Virus record (IMG/VR): IMGVR_UViG_3300048836_000570
Coordinates: 1 to 24,357 of that record
DNA from: a virus
Length of the DNA: 24,357 bases
Reading direction: 5' to 3' (one strand)
The notes under the pieces are model-generated. The model was not told the origin of the DNA. It did no database searches and was given only the letters and a program-made list of their open reading frames with translations. The position numbers were made by a program, and so were the translations under genes. This document shows positions 8,766 through 15,506 of the stretch, one piece after another (positions within the stretch are counted from its first letter, which is position 1; every line of letters starts with the position of its first letter).

Positions 8766-9469
8766 TCAGCGGTTGTTGAACGACTCCGCCCGGCGTCGGG
8801 CCGCCTCGAGGACGGCGGCACGCTCGGCCGTGAGCGCCCGGGCCCGGCGGGCATGAGGCGACAGCGGATGAGGGGCGGGTTCCTTCACGCCAAGCGCCGC
8901 GGTCACGCACTGGCGGGTGTCGTCCACGAGCTGGTGCAGGACACCCCACTCCGGTTCGGTGGACGGGTGCACCGCGGCCTCGACGGCGCTGCCCGGGGGC
9001 AGGTGCCGCACGAGGACGAGGAGCCTCCGCAGCGACGGTCCGGACGCGTCACGGCCCGGGCCCGGCCGCCACCGCTCCGGGAGGTGCACCCCCGGGTAGG
9101 TGGCGAGGATCGATGCCTCCACCGCGCCGGGGTGAGCCCGGATCAGGCGGAGGAGGCTGGCTATTCCCCCGGGTTCTCCTCGCCGGTCCGGGACGTGATG
9201 GTGTTCATCAGATCCGCAGCGTCGCCGGCGGTGCGGCGGTTGCCCGCCTCGAAGCGGGCGAACTGGCGGCGGCCGAGCACGGCCCGCAGGAACGCGATAC
9301 CCCGGCCGTTCTCCAGGGCCTCGATCGCGGCGAAGTCCCACAGGTCGGGATCGGCCGGGACCTTCCAGGTCTGGTCGTTCCAGTCGATGTCGATCGTGGC
9401 GACCTCGACTTGGTCAGGTGTCCCATTTGGGACACCTGGGGTTTCGTCGGCGGTGTGGTTCTTGGGCAT
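8766..9469 (-). CDS. Tail assembly chaperone long form (-1 frameshift product, about 234 aa)
   Basis: This is a gpGT-type fusion made by a -1 ribosomal frameshift in the short chaperone gene. Reading starts at 9469 and runs to the Gly codon 9169-9167. It slips one base back at CCCGGGG (9173-9167) and continues as GIASLLRLIRAHPG to the TGA at 8766-8768, adding about 133 residues. The downstream frame is rich in charged helices (RRLLVLVRHLPP, ALTAERAAVLEAARRRAE) and has no own start close to the overlap that would give a sensible protein. The position between major tail and tape measure genes is where siphoviruses encode this pair. The long form is thought to bridge the tape measure and tail tube subunits during assembly. 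Confidence 0.8.
9161..9469 (-). CDS. Tail assembly chaperone short form (gpG-like, 102 aa)
   Basis: The ATG at 9469 has a GGAG ribosome site five bases upstream; the product starts MPKNHTADETPG and ends at TAG 9163-9161. A flexible N-terminus (1-20) is followed by 'VEVATIDIDWNDQTWKVPAD' and a helical domain with 'FAAIEALENGRGIAFLRAVLG', a pattern typical of actinophage tail assembly chaperones. The short form should be made in excess over the frameshifted form. The slippery site lies immediately before its stop codon, as in most gpG/gpGT systems. Confidence 0.9.
   Translation of the reverse strand: MPKNHTADETPGVPNGTPDQVEVATIDIDWNDQTWKVPADPDLWDFAAIEALENGRGIAFLRAVLGRRQFARFEAGNRRTAGDAADLMNTITSRTGEENPGE
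9167..9173 (-). other. Programmed -1 frameshift site CCCGGGG
   Basis: In the short-form frame the codons are AAC CCG GGG GAA TAG. The heptamer C CCG GGG has the X XXY YYZ form, so both tRNAs re-pair fully after slipping back one base (CCC GGG). The shifted frame then reads GGA ATA GCC and stays open to 8766. The site sits six bases before the zero-frame stop. I did not establish a downstream pseudoknot, although the following sequence is GC-rich. Confidence 0.75.
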
Positions 9470-9517
9470 GGCGACTCCATTCGCTTGTGGTGGTGGGTGA
9501 CTCCAGCGGTTGGGGGT

Positions 9518-9554
9518 GCTCCCGGCCGGCGTGGAGTCGGCGCCGGCCGGGAGC
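9518..9554 (-). terminator. Strong GC hairpin after the major tail gene
   Basis: Two perfect 13-base arms (9518-9530 and 9542-9554; one arm reads GCTCCCGGCCGGC) flank an 11-base loop, beginning six bases beyond the major tail protein stop in the direction of transcription. No U-tract follows, so it may act as a partial terminator or an RNA-stabilising hairpin. Either would raise major tail protein output over the downstream chaperones. A terminator in the strict sense is not proved. Confidence 0.55.
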
Positions 9555-9560
9555 GACCTG

Positions 9561-10340
9561 CTACGAGACGGTGACGGTCTCGGTGTCGTTCTGGCCGCCG
9601 TAGGAGGCGGTGATCACCGACGTGCCGGCGGCGATGCCCTTCACGAACCCGGCCCCGTAGGGCACGGTCGCCTTGGCCGGCGTCGCCGACGTCCAGTCCG
9701 CCGAGGCGGTCACATCGGAGGTCGAGGCGTCGCTGTACGTGGCGGTGGCCACCAGCGAGGTGATCTCGGCGACGGCGATCGTGTTGTCGCCGGTGATGGC
9801 GAGCGACACCAGGGTCGGGCCCCCGATGGCGGGCTGGCGGCGGATCAGCTCGAGGTCGGCGTTCGGGAAGAACGTGACCTCGAACTCCCAGGCCGTCACC
9901 TCGGACTCGGCGTCCTTCACCTCGCCGATCAGGTCGACCTCGGCCTGGTACTCGGTGATGAGCCGCTTCGTGGTGGACCCCTCGCGCATCTCGAAGGCCA
10001 CCAGCACCCGCTCGGGGGTCGGGACCTTGAGGACCTCGCCGTCCGAGCCGGGCCAGGCCAGGTCGAACACGACCTCGTTGCCGCCCTCGAAGGCGGTGAA
10101 CTTCTGGGTGAGCTTGAAGTTCTTGCGGGTGGAGCGGAGCAGGCCGCCACCCCAGAAGTACTTGTCGGACTTGTCGACCGAGCGGGCCAGCGGGAAGCCG
10201 GCGTCGCCGTCGAGGCAGCCGACGTACTTCCAGTCCACGTGCCAGGGGTCGTCGACGGTGGTGGGCACCGCGGTGCCGAGGGGGGCGATGAGCACGTCGG
10301 CGTTGGGCCACAGCTCTGCCTTGGACGGATCGTTGGCCAT
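9561..10340 (-). CDS. Major tail protein with C-terminal Ig-like domain (259 aa)
   Basis: The ATG at 10340 is preceded by AAGGAGG with a five-base spacer, the strong site expected for an abundant tube protein. Residues 1-170 form the tube domain: 'NADVLIAPLGTAVPTTVDDPWH' opens it and 'VTFFPNADLELIRRQP' closes it, a typical lambda gpV/actinophage major tail protein layout with cleanly beta character. Residues 176-259 resemble a bacterial Ig-like BIG2 domain (LVSLAITGDNTIAVAEITSL to GTSVITASYGGQNDTETVTVS). Such domains are known as optional tube decorations that may bind cell-surface sugars. Downstream is a strong hairpin; upstream is the tail terminator gene. Confidence 0.92.
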   Translation of the reverse strand: MANDPSKAELWPNADVLIAPLGTAVPTTVDDPWHVDWKYVGCLDGDAGFPLARSVDKSDKYFWGGGLLRSTRKNFKLTQKFTAFEGGNEVVFDLAWPGSDGEVLKVPTPERVLVAFEMREGSTTKRLITEYQAEVDLIGEVKDAESEVTAWEFEVTFFPNADLELIRRQPAIGGPTLVSLAITGDNTIAVAEITSLVATATYSDASTSDVTASADWTSATPAKATVPYGAGFVKGIAAGTSVITASYGGQNDTETVTVS

Positions 10341-10363
10341 GGTGGCCTCCTTGGTGGTGGGGC

Positions 10364-10411
10364 GCGCCGGGTGGGCCCGGCGCAGACGGGTTGATGGGGC
10401 CCGTGTCGGGC
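10364..10411 (-). other. Hairpin pair before the major tail gene
   Basis: The 78-bp gap between the tail terminator stop and the major tail start holds two inverted repeats. One has 8-base arms GCGCCGGG/CCCGGCGC with a TGGG loop (10364-10383); the other has 5-base arms with a TGT loop (10399-10411). They could end or process the upstream head transcript or protect the 5' end of the major tail message. No U-tract is visible and no clear promoter was found in the gap. Confidence 0.35.
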
Positions 10412-10418
10412 GGGGCCG

Positions 10419-10817
10419 CTATGGCAGCGGGGTCGAGCGGACGGTCACCCGCACGGCGAAGGACGCCAGCTCGGCGCCCGTGTCGGGGTCGCGGGCCGGG
10501 AGTACTCCGGTGGCCGGGCGGATCACCGTGATCGGCGGGGTGCCGTCGTGGGCGCACAGCCGGCCCTCAGCGGCGAGGGCGAGGGCCTTTGCCCGGCTGG
10601 TCGATGCGGCCCAGGCGGTGACCCGGATGAGCGCGGTGGCGGTGAGGCGGTGCGGCGGTACCCGGGTGCCGTCCCACGCCACCTGCATGTGGTCGGGGGA
10701 CTCGGCGCTCCAGTCGACCGGGACGCCGATGCCCACGGTCACGTCCGGGCTGGCGAGCAGCTCGGCGAGCAGGGCCCGGACGGCCTTCTCGGGGTCCGGG
10801 AACGTGACCGGGTCCAT
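10419..10817 (-). CDS. Tail terminator-like protein (132 aa)
   Basis: The ATG at 10817 overlaps the stop of the previous gene (TGATG). The product starts MDPVTFPDPEKAVRALLAELL and carries the layout of small tail terminator/completion proteins: an N-terminal helix 'PEKAVRALLAELLAS', a strand 'VTVGIGVPVDW', and a later helix 'TSRAKALALAAEGRLCAHDG' followed by strands. Its place just before the major tail protein and after the neck genes is the usual one. It would cap the finished tail tube and join it to the head. The assignment rests on layout and synteny. Confidence 0.8.
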   Translation of the reverse strand: MDPVTFPDPEKAVRALLAELLASPDVTVGIGVPVDWSAESPDHMQVAWDGTRVPPHRLTATALIRVTAWAASTSRAKALALAAEGRLCAHDGTPPITVIRPATGVLPARDPDTGAELASFAVRVTVRSTPLP

Positions 10818-11074
10818 CAGGGCCGCACGTCGAGGCCGGAGGTCATGGCGGCCCGGGTGAGAGTGCCGTGCTTGGCCTGGGTGGCGGCACCGGCCGGGTG
10901 GGCGATCGTGACGTCGGCCACGGCCCGATCGGTGGTTCGGTCGGTGACGGTGACCGGCATGTCGGTCGCCGAGCGGGCCCGGTCGGCCAGGTTGTCGGCG
11001 GCGTCGCGGACCAGGCCGCGAACGGTGTCGGACTTGAGGATCTGGGCGATACCGGCCCGGTCGAGCACGAACAT
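10817..11074 (-). CDS. HK97 gp10-like neck protein (85 aa)
   Basis: The ATG at 11074 lies two bases after the previous stop. The product (starts MFVLDRAGIAQILKSD) has an N-terminal helix with 'VRDAADNLADRARSAT' (residues 22-37) and a later 'VADVTIAHPAGAATQAKHGTLTRA' (52-75). This is the pattern of short head-tail joining proteins of the HK97 gp10 type in actinophages. It sits between the stopper-like and tail terminator-like genes, as expected. At 85 aa it is shorter than many relatives, and the family name is moderately sure. Confidence 0.72.
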   Translation of the reverse strand: MFVLDRAGIAQILKSDTVRGLVRDAADNLADRARSATDMPVTVTDRTTDRAVADVTIAHPAGAATQAKHGTLTRAAMTSGLDVRP

Positions 11075-11076
11075 GG

Positions 11077-11412
11077 TCAGCCCTCCGCCCGCTCGACCGC
11101 CACCTCGAGGCCACCGACACGGTGACCGGCCCACGGGCCCGGCTCGCCGGTGACCTTCCAGGTCTGCCCGTCGATGCGGAACAGGTCGTGGCGGGACACG
11201 TCGGTCCCGGCCGGGAAGTACAGGGTGAAGCCGACGACGACGCCGTTGCGGCCCCGGTCGTCGATCTCGCCGAGCGGCGCCAGGTCGGTGCGGGGCGCGA
11301 CGAGCACCCGGGTCACCTCGGTCTCGGTGCTGGTCGTGTCGACCGGGTCGCCGTCGGCGTCGAAGCCGGCGGCGGCCGGGCGGATCCGGGTGACAGACCG
11401 GGTGCGGAGCAT
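11077..11412 (-). CDS. Head-tail stopper-like protein (111 aa)
   Basis: The start is ATG at 11412, two bases after the adaptor stop; longer readings extend into the adaptor gene and are rejected. It begins MLRTRSVTRIRPA and is mainly beta: 'GVVVGFTLYFPAGTDVSRHDLFRIDGQTWKVTGEPGPW' (in part) matches the 'YFP.G.....D...I.G..Y.V.G.P' signature of siphovirus head-tail stoppers (SPP1 gp16/HK97 gp7-type). The stopper closes the portal channel after packaging. Neighbours on both sides are neck proteins. Confidence 0.8.
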   Translation of the reverse strand: MLRTRSVTRIRPAAAGFDADGDPVDTTSTETEVTRVLVAPRTDLAPLGEIDDRGRNGVVVGFTLYFPAGTDVSRHDLFRIDGQTWKVTGEPGPWAGHRVGGLEVAVERAEG

Positions 11413-11414
11413 GG

Positions 11415-12014
11415 TCACGGCACGTCTCGTTGGATCGGCACCGATGCGGGGCCGTCGACACCGCACAGCTGGTCGAGCAGCGCCACCGTGGAGGGGGTGA
11501 GCGCGAGGTTGGCGAGCTGGGCCTCGGCGAGCGTCGCCGAGAACGGGCCAGCCGTCTCCTGGACCAGCGCCGGGCCTCCCCCGGTGCTGAGGGCTGCCAC
11601 CACCATGGCCACCACCGCAGCGACGACCTGGCCGGGCACTCGGGCCCAGCCGGCCGTGTAGGTCACGGTGAGCTCGGGGACCATCCAGTAGTCGTCGATG
11701 CCGCTGCTGCGACGCACCAGCCGGGCCGGTCGCCGGTCACCGCCCTGCTCCCAGCGGTACCCGGTGGGGTCGATCGCGGTGGCGGTGTGGTCCAGGACCT
11801 CGGCCACCTCGGTGACGGGCCGCTGTGGCAGGTAAGCGATCCCGTCGAACGGGCGGACCGTGGCGGTCCGCTCAGCCGACACGATCAGCTGGCCGTGGGC
11901 CCCGGCGAGCACCGCATCCGACGCCATCTCCAACAGCCGGGCGACCCGGGTCGGGTCGGCCGGCGCAGAGCCGGTGATGGTCGTCCAGTCGTCGATGCTC
12001 GCCAGGGCAGCCAC
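11415..12014 (-). CDS. Head-tail adaptor protein (199 aa)
   Basis: The start is GTG at 12014, six bases after the previous stop. The product (AALASIDDWTTITGSA...) is mostly helical, with 'PADPTRVARLLEMASDAVLAGA' (19-40) and a mid-part of strands 'TATVRPFDGIAYLPQRPVTEV' and 'YWMVPELTVTYTAGWARVPGQVVAAVVAMV'. The 'PV..V..V' and 'YTAGW..VP..V..A...' motifs are characteristic of phage head-tail connectors (HK97 gp6/SPP1 gp15-like). These form the ring under the portal. It is the first neck gene after the capsid genes, as usual. Confidence 0.85.
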   Translation of the reverse strand: MAALASIDDWTTITGSAPADPTRVARLLEMASDAVLAGAHGQLIVSAERTATVRPFDGIAYLPQRPVTEVAEVLDHTATAIDPTGYRWEQGGDRRPARLVRRSSGIDDYWMVPELTVTYTAGWARVPGQVVAAVVAMVVAALSTGGGPALVQETAGPFSATLAEAQLANLALTPSTVALLDQLCGVDGPASVPIQRDVP

Positions 12015-12020
12015 GTCGGC

Positions 12021-12659
12021 CTACTCCCCGGCGCCGGGGGTGGCGGTGACCGGCTCGGACCAGTCGCCCAGCCCGGCCTCGGTGACGGCGCGGACCCGGA
12101 ACTGGTGGGCGACACCTTCCACGAGCTCCTCGACCACCAGGGTGGTGTCGGTGCACTCGTCGATGACGACGTCGGGGTCGGCCACGTCGGGGTCGAGCTC
12201 GATCGACTCGACCTCGAAGCCGGTGACATCGCCGTCGGGTGCCGTCCAGGTGACCGTCACCACGTCGGCGCCAGCGGTGGCCACCACATCGGTGGGCGCG
12301 GCGAGGGTGGAGCCGGCTGCGTTGTCCTCGGCGGCCGGGGTGGCCGGGCCGGTGCCCTCAGCGGCGGCGATCGCCGCCACCAGGTCGGCCTTGCGGGACA
12401 GGCCCGTCAGGTCGATGCCCTTCGCCTCGGCGTAGGCCCGCAGGTCCTCGACCTTCGGCTTGGCCGGCAGTACCGGAACGACCGCAGCCGGAGCCGGCGC
12501 CTCGACCGGCGCCGATGCGGCTCCGGTGTCGACCTGGTAGCCGTGGCGGCGGAAGTAGGCGAGGGCCCCGGGGTCGCTGGTGGTGGCGGCCCCCCCGACG
12601 AAGGGCACACCGACCACCAGGCCGGTGTACCCCTCGACGGGAGCGACGATCCGCGCCAT
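12021..12659 (-). CDS. HeH/SAP-like and fibronectin type III domain protein (212 aa)
   Basis: The ATG at 12659 overlaps the capsid gene stop (TGATG). The N-terminal 45 residues hold a 'VGVPFVGGAATTSDPGALAYFRRHGYQV' type segment (in part) seen in small phage proteins next to the capsid gene. Residues 69-98 (KVEDLRAYAEAKGIDLTGLS, then RKADLVAAI) form a helix-extension-helix (HeH/LEM/SAP-like) motif. Residues 120-208 look like a fibronectin type III domain (VTVTWTAPDGDVTGFEVE to FRVRAVTEAGLGDWSEPV). Pro/Ala-rich linkers join them. It may be a capsid decoration or neck-associated protein; HeH suggests DNA or protein contact and FN3 suggests surface display. Function is inferred. Confidence 0.78.
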   Translation of the reverse strand: MARIVAPVEGYTGLVVGVPFVGGAATTSDPGALAYFRRHGYQVDTGAASAPVEAPAPAAVVPVLPAKPKVEDLRAYAEAKGIDLTGLSRKADLVAAIAAAEGTGPATPAAEDNAAGSTLAAPTDVVATAGADVVTVTWTAPDGDVTGFEVESIELDPDVADPDVVIDECTDTTLVVEELVEGVAHQFRVRAVTEAGLGDWSEPVTATPGAGE

Positions 12660-13963
12660 CAGCGGACCCGGATCCGACGGAACACGGCCGCGGCCTTGGT
12701 CGCCTTGAGGGCGACCGACACCGGGCCGAGCTCCACCTCGCCCTTCTTCACCGCGCCGGGCTGGGCGAAGTCGGGCAGCCAGGTCTGCACGAGCGGCGAA
12801 CCGACCGTGGAGACGCCGTGGAACCCGTCGAGGGCAATGCGCACGGCGTACAGGTCGGTGAGGCCGCCGGTGTTGGCGGTCTCGGCGACGGTGACGTCCT
12901 CGGCGACGCCGCCGTCGGTCACGGACTGGTTGGAGACGGTGACGAGCATGTCGCTCCCGGCCAGGTCACCCGAGAAGGTGATGGTCCAGGGGCCGGTGCC
13001 GGTGGTGGTCCCGTTGCCGGCGCCGACGGTGTCGAGGGCCTCGACCGCGGCCTCGACGGTGGCGGCGTTGGCGTTCCAGGCGATGGCGGCGGTCTCGTCG
13101 CTCTCGCCGGTGGACACGTTGGTCACCGTGAGCTTGAAGGTGCCGCCGTCGGCGCCGTCGGGGTTGGTGACCACCCACACGCTGTTGTCCGGGTCGTACA
13201 CCGGGATGATCGGGTCGTTGGTCCCGGCCTTGTTGCCGGCGTCGGCGAAGACCACGCCGCCGTAGGACTCGCGGGTGATCGGCCGGCCGTTCGCACCCAC
13301 GAGGCCCTCGACGGGCTCCCGCACGTACATCGAGGACCGGCGGACGATCGCCCGCATCTTGGCCAGGGCGAGCTGGTTGCCGAACACCACGGTGGGCTCG
13401 CCGTCGAGGAGGCTCAGCCAGGTGTCGATGGCGTCCAGGGCGGTGTGCTTGGTGGCGGCGTTGGTGTCGAGGTCGGACCAGTCGACGACGCCGGTGGCGT
13501 TGTACTCGGTGTCCGACCCGGTGAGGGCCTTGTCGAGCCCGTCGAAGCCGTTGGCGTCCACGGCGGTGTCGCCGTTGATCACCTCGTCCTGGAACTTGGT
13601 GACGGTGGCCTTCACCTTCTGGCGGAGGTTGAGCGCCACCGCACCGGAGGCGGCGGGGCCGACTCGGGCCAGGACCCGGTCGATCTCGAAGCTGCCACCC
13701 ATCACGGCGAGCGTGGTGGTGTAGTGCTCGGTGGTCACCTCGGACGGGGTGTACTCGCTGTTGATGGCGCGGGTGGCTGCGGTGGGCTGGGTGACCAGCC
13801 GGCGGTACCCGTAGGTGAGGGTCGCACCGCCGCCGGCGGGGTTCACCGCGTCGTCGAAGGTGAGGGCGTCGAGGATCGCCGATTCCTTGCGGAACTCGTC
13901 GATCACCTGGACGTCCAGGTCGGTCTGGGCGTTCTTGGACGCCTCGGTCAGGGAGGTGGGCAT
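12659..13963 (-). CDS. Major capsid protein with inserted beta domain (434 aa)
   Basis: The ATG at 13963 is preceded by AAAGGGG. The product (starts MPTSLTEASKNAQTD) shows an HK97-fold capsid pattern: an N-terminal arm; an E-loop-type region ('GGGATLTYGYRRLVTQPTAATR', then 'EVTTEHYTTTLAVMGGSFEIDRVLAR'); a spine helix ('LNLRQKVKATVTKFQDEVING', about 111-131); and a P-domain end 'VVFGNQLALAKMRAIVRRS'. The C-terminal A-domain strands are 'LYAVRIALDGFHGVSTVG' and 'VELGPVSVALKATKAAAVFRRIRVR' (in part). Residues about 273-362 ('GTFKLTVTNVSTGESDETAAIAW' through 'WTITFSGDLAGSDMLV') interrupt the A domain. They look like a repeat domain of the 'GTF.L....T..I.....A..V..AL..L..IG.GN' type. It is presumably displayed outward. 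There is no protease gene next to it. Confidence 0.93.
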   Translation of the reverse strand: MPTSLTEASKNAQTDLDVQVIDEFRKESAILDALTFDDAVNPAGGGATLTYGYRRLVTQPTAATRAINSEYTPSEVTTEHYTTTLAVMGGSFEIDRVLARVGPAASGAVALNLRQKVKATVTKFQDEVINGDTAVDANGFDGLDKALTGSDTEYNATGVVDWSDLDTNAATKHTALDAIDTWLSLLDGEPTVVFGNQLALAKMRAIVRRSSMYVREPVEGLVGANGRPITRESYGGVVFADAGNKAGTNDPIIPVYDPDNSVWVVTNPDGADGGTFKLTVTNVSTGESDETAAIAWNANAATVEAAVEALDTVGAGNGTTTGTGPWTITFSGDLAGSDMLVTVSNQSVTDGGVAEDVTVAETANTGGLTDLYAVRIALDGFHGVSTVGSPLVQTWLPDFAQPGAVKKGEVELGPVSVALKATKAAAVFRRIRVR

Positions 13964-13990
13964 GAGAGCCCCTTTCTGGTGGTTGGGCGG

Positions 13991-14647
13991 CTACTTCGCC
14001 GGGTTCAGTGCGGCGGCCACCGCTCCCTCGAGGGAGGTGGCCTTGGTCGGCTTGTCGCCGCCACGGGGACCACCGTCAGCGGAGCCGGAGCCCTGCTTGG
14101 TGATCGCCTCGTACTTCTTGGCGTGGGCCTCGACCTTGTCGGCGTCGACCTCTCCGCTGTCGTCGAGGAACTTGGTCAGGTCCAGGTCCTCGACGAGATC
14201 CTTCGGAACGCCTGCCGCCTTCAGTTCGGCGGCGGCGAGCTTGGTGGCCGAGGCCTTGGCCGCCTCGGCCCGGCCCGCCTCACGGGCCTCCTCGATCGCC
14301 TTGTCCTGGTCGGACAGGCCGGCCTTGCGGAGCTTGTCGAGCTCGGCGGCGTTCGCCTTGGACTGGCGCTCGTGCTTACGGGCCAGCGCCTTCCACTTGG
14401 CCGCCTCCGCAGCGGCGGCGTCGTCGGTGCCGGAGCCCTCGGAGTCCTCGCCGTCGGTGCCGGTCCCCTCGTCATCTCCACCGTCGGTCCCGCTGTCGTC
14501 GTCGCCCCCGTCGTTGTCGCCGCTCCCGTCATCGTCGGCGCCGCCGGCGATGCGGACGGCGAGCGTGCCGTCGGGATTGAAGAACCTGCCCACCACCGGC
14601 GAGCCGGCGAGGTGGGCGAAGGGATGGTCGAGGTCGACGTTTGGCAT
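13991..14647 (-). CDS. Scaffold protein (218 aa)
   Basis: The ATG at 14647 starts MPNVDLDHPFAHLAGSP, a short N-terminal part followed by a Gly/Asp-rich disordered acidic stretch (about 35-75: DDDGSGDNDGG, DEGTGTDGEDSE). Next comes a coiled-coil of charged helix (about 80-145: KWKALARKHERQSKANAAEL, then DKAIEEAREAGRAEAAK). The C-terminus is basic and Gly-rich (GPRGGDKPTKATS), the usual capsid-binding end of scaffolds. It lies directly before the major capsid gene. It guides procapsid assembly and leaves or is digested later; no fused protease is visible. Confidence 0.88.
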   Translation of the reverse strand: MPNVDLDHPFAHLAGSPVVGRFFNPDGTLAVRIAGGADDDGSGDNDGGDDDSGTDGGDDEGTGTDGEDSEGSGTDDAAAAEAAKWKALARKHERQSKANAAELDKLRKAGLSDQDKAIEEAREAGRAEAAKASATKLAAAELKAAGVPKDLVEDLDLTKFLDDSGEVDADKVEAHAKKYEAITKQGSGSADGGPRGGDKPTKATSLEGAVAAALNPAK

Positions 14648-14670
14648 GGGTGCTCCCGTGTCGGGTTGGT

Positions 14671-14684
14671 GCCCCTGTCGGGGC
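14671..14684 (-). other. Small hairpin between MuF-like and scaffold genes
   Basis: The 43-bp gap contains a perfect 5-base stem GCCCC/GGGGC with a four-base loop. No U-tract follows. It may slow or process the transcript before the scaffold-capsid genes, but it is short and could be chance in such GC-rich DNA. Confidence 0.25.
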
Positions 14685-14690
14685 GGGGTC

Positions 14691-15506
14691 TCAGGCGAGC
14701 CGGTGGGTGCCGGTGTCGAGCAGGCGCAGCCGTTCGTCGGCGCGCTCGGCTCGGGTCTCCCACTCCTGCTCTCGGATCGACAGCCGTTCCCGTCGGATCG
14801 GGTCGGTCTCGGTGATCTGGTCGAGGCGGGCCTGCTCGGAGCGCTTCCGGGCCGTGGAGGCCTGCCGGCGCAGGTTGGTGCGGTGGTGGCGCTGGCGGTA
14901 CTGGGTGGCCGCCTGGTCGTCCCAGCCGGCGGCTTTGCGGGTGGCGGCGTTGCGGGCCGCCCCGGTGGTGGTGGGCACCGGTACGCAGTCGCACTTGGCG
15001 TGGCCGAACGTGGCGGCCGAGGCGGAGAAGAACTCGACGCCGGAGAGGTTCATGCACCAGTTGCAGGACTTCCCGGTGACGAGCCGCACCCAGCTGGTGA
15101 ACGTGCCGGCGGGCACCACCTCGGCCATGGTGTGGCGGGCCGTGCGGTACACGGCGTCGTGGCCAACCGAGGAGGCCACGCTGCGGGCCCCGGCGGCGGC
15201 CTGGGCCGGGTCGGTGCCGGCGAGACGGGCGTAGCGGTCGAACGGGTCGAACAGGTGGGCCACCGCGTCGTCGACGATCAGCTCGGACGGGTCGGCCAGC
15301 TGGTCGGTGAGGGTGGCGGCGTAGGCGGTGGTGAGGTCGATCGACGCAGTCGCGGTGGCCCGCACCACCGGGGCGGCCTGGCGGTGGAACTCGAGTGAGT
15401 CCTCGATCGACTGCCCAGGGAGGGCGGCCCAGATCCGGGTGAGCGAGGCCGAGCTCCTGGCGGAGAGCCGGGCGAGGGCTGTGGCGTAGCGGTCAGTCGC
15501 CGCCAC
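14691..15506 (-). CDS. MuF-like minor head protein (271 aa)
   Basis: I prefer the GTG start at 15506, which overlaps the portal end by 14 bases. An ATG at 15545 would overlap it by 53 and encode a Pro-rich extension. The N-terminal half is helical (ALARLSARSSASLTRIWAAL, residues 10-29). Residues 148-174 contain C-x2-C ('KSCNWCMNL') and H-x2-C-x-C ('HAKCDC'), a zinc-type cluster typical of Mu gpF-like minor head proteins, which sit near the portal. The C-terminus is highly charged helix (RRQASTARKRSEQARLD). No toxin or polymorphic effector domain is visible, unlike in some MuF fusions. Confidence 0.85.
   Translation of the reverse strand: MAATDRYATALARLSARSSASLTRIWAALPGQSIEDSLEFHRQAAPVVRATATASIDLTTAYAATLTDQLADPSELIVDDAVAHLFDPFDRYARLAGTDPAQAAAGARSVASSVGHDAVYRTARHTMAEVVPAGTFTSWVRLVTGKSCNWCMNLSGVEFFSASAATFGHAKCDCVPVPTTTGAARNAATRKAAGWDDQAATQYRQRHHRTNLRRQASTARKRSEQARLDQITETDPIRRERLSIREQEWETRAERADERLRLLDTGTHRLA

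Noticed and set aside
11430-13265. Plus-strand open frame of 611 codons
   Set aside because: Opposite adaptor, FN3 and capsid genes, with biased composition only.
10400-14665. Word CCCGTGTCGGG in two intergenic gaps (10400-10410 and 14655-14665)
   Set aside because: A near copy also occurs inside the tail terminator coding sequence, so it is most simply a frequent GC word rather than a shared control element.
12515-14815. Plus-strand open frame of 766 codons opposite capsid and scaffold genes
   Set aside because: Same GC artefact; spans three well-supported minus-strand genes and has no ribosome site or recognisable domain.
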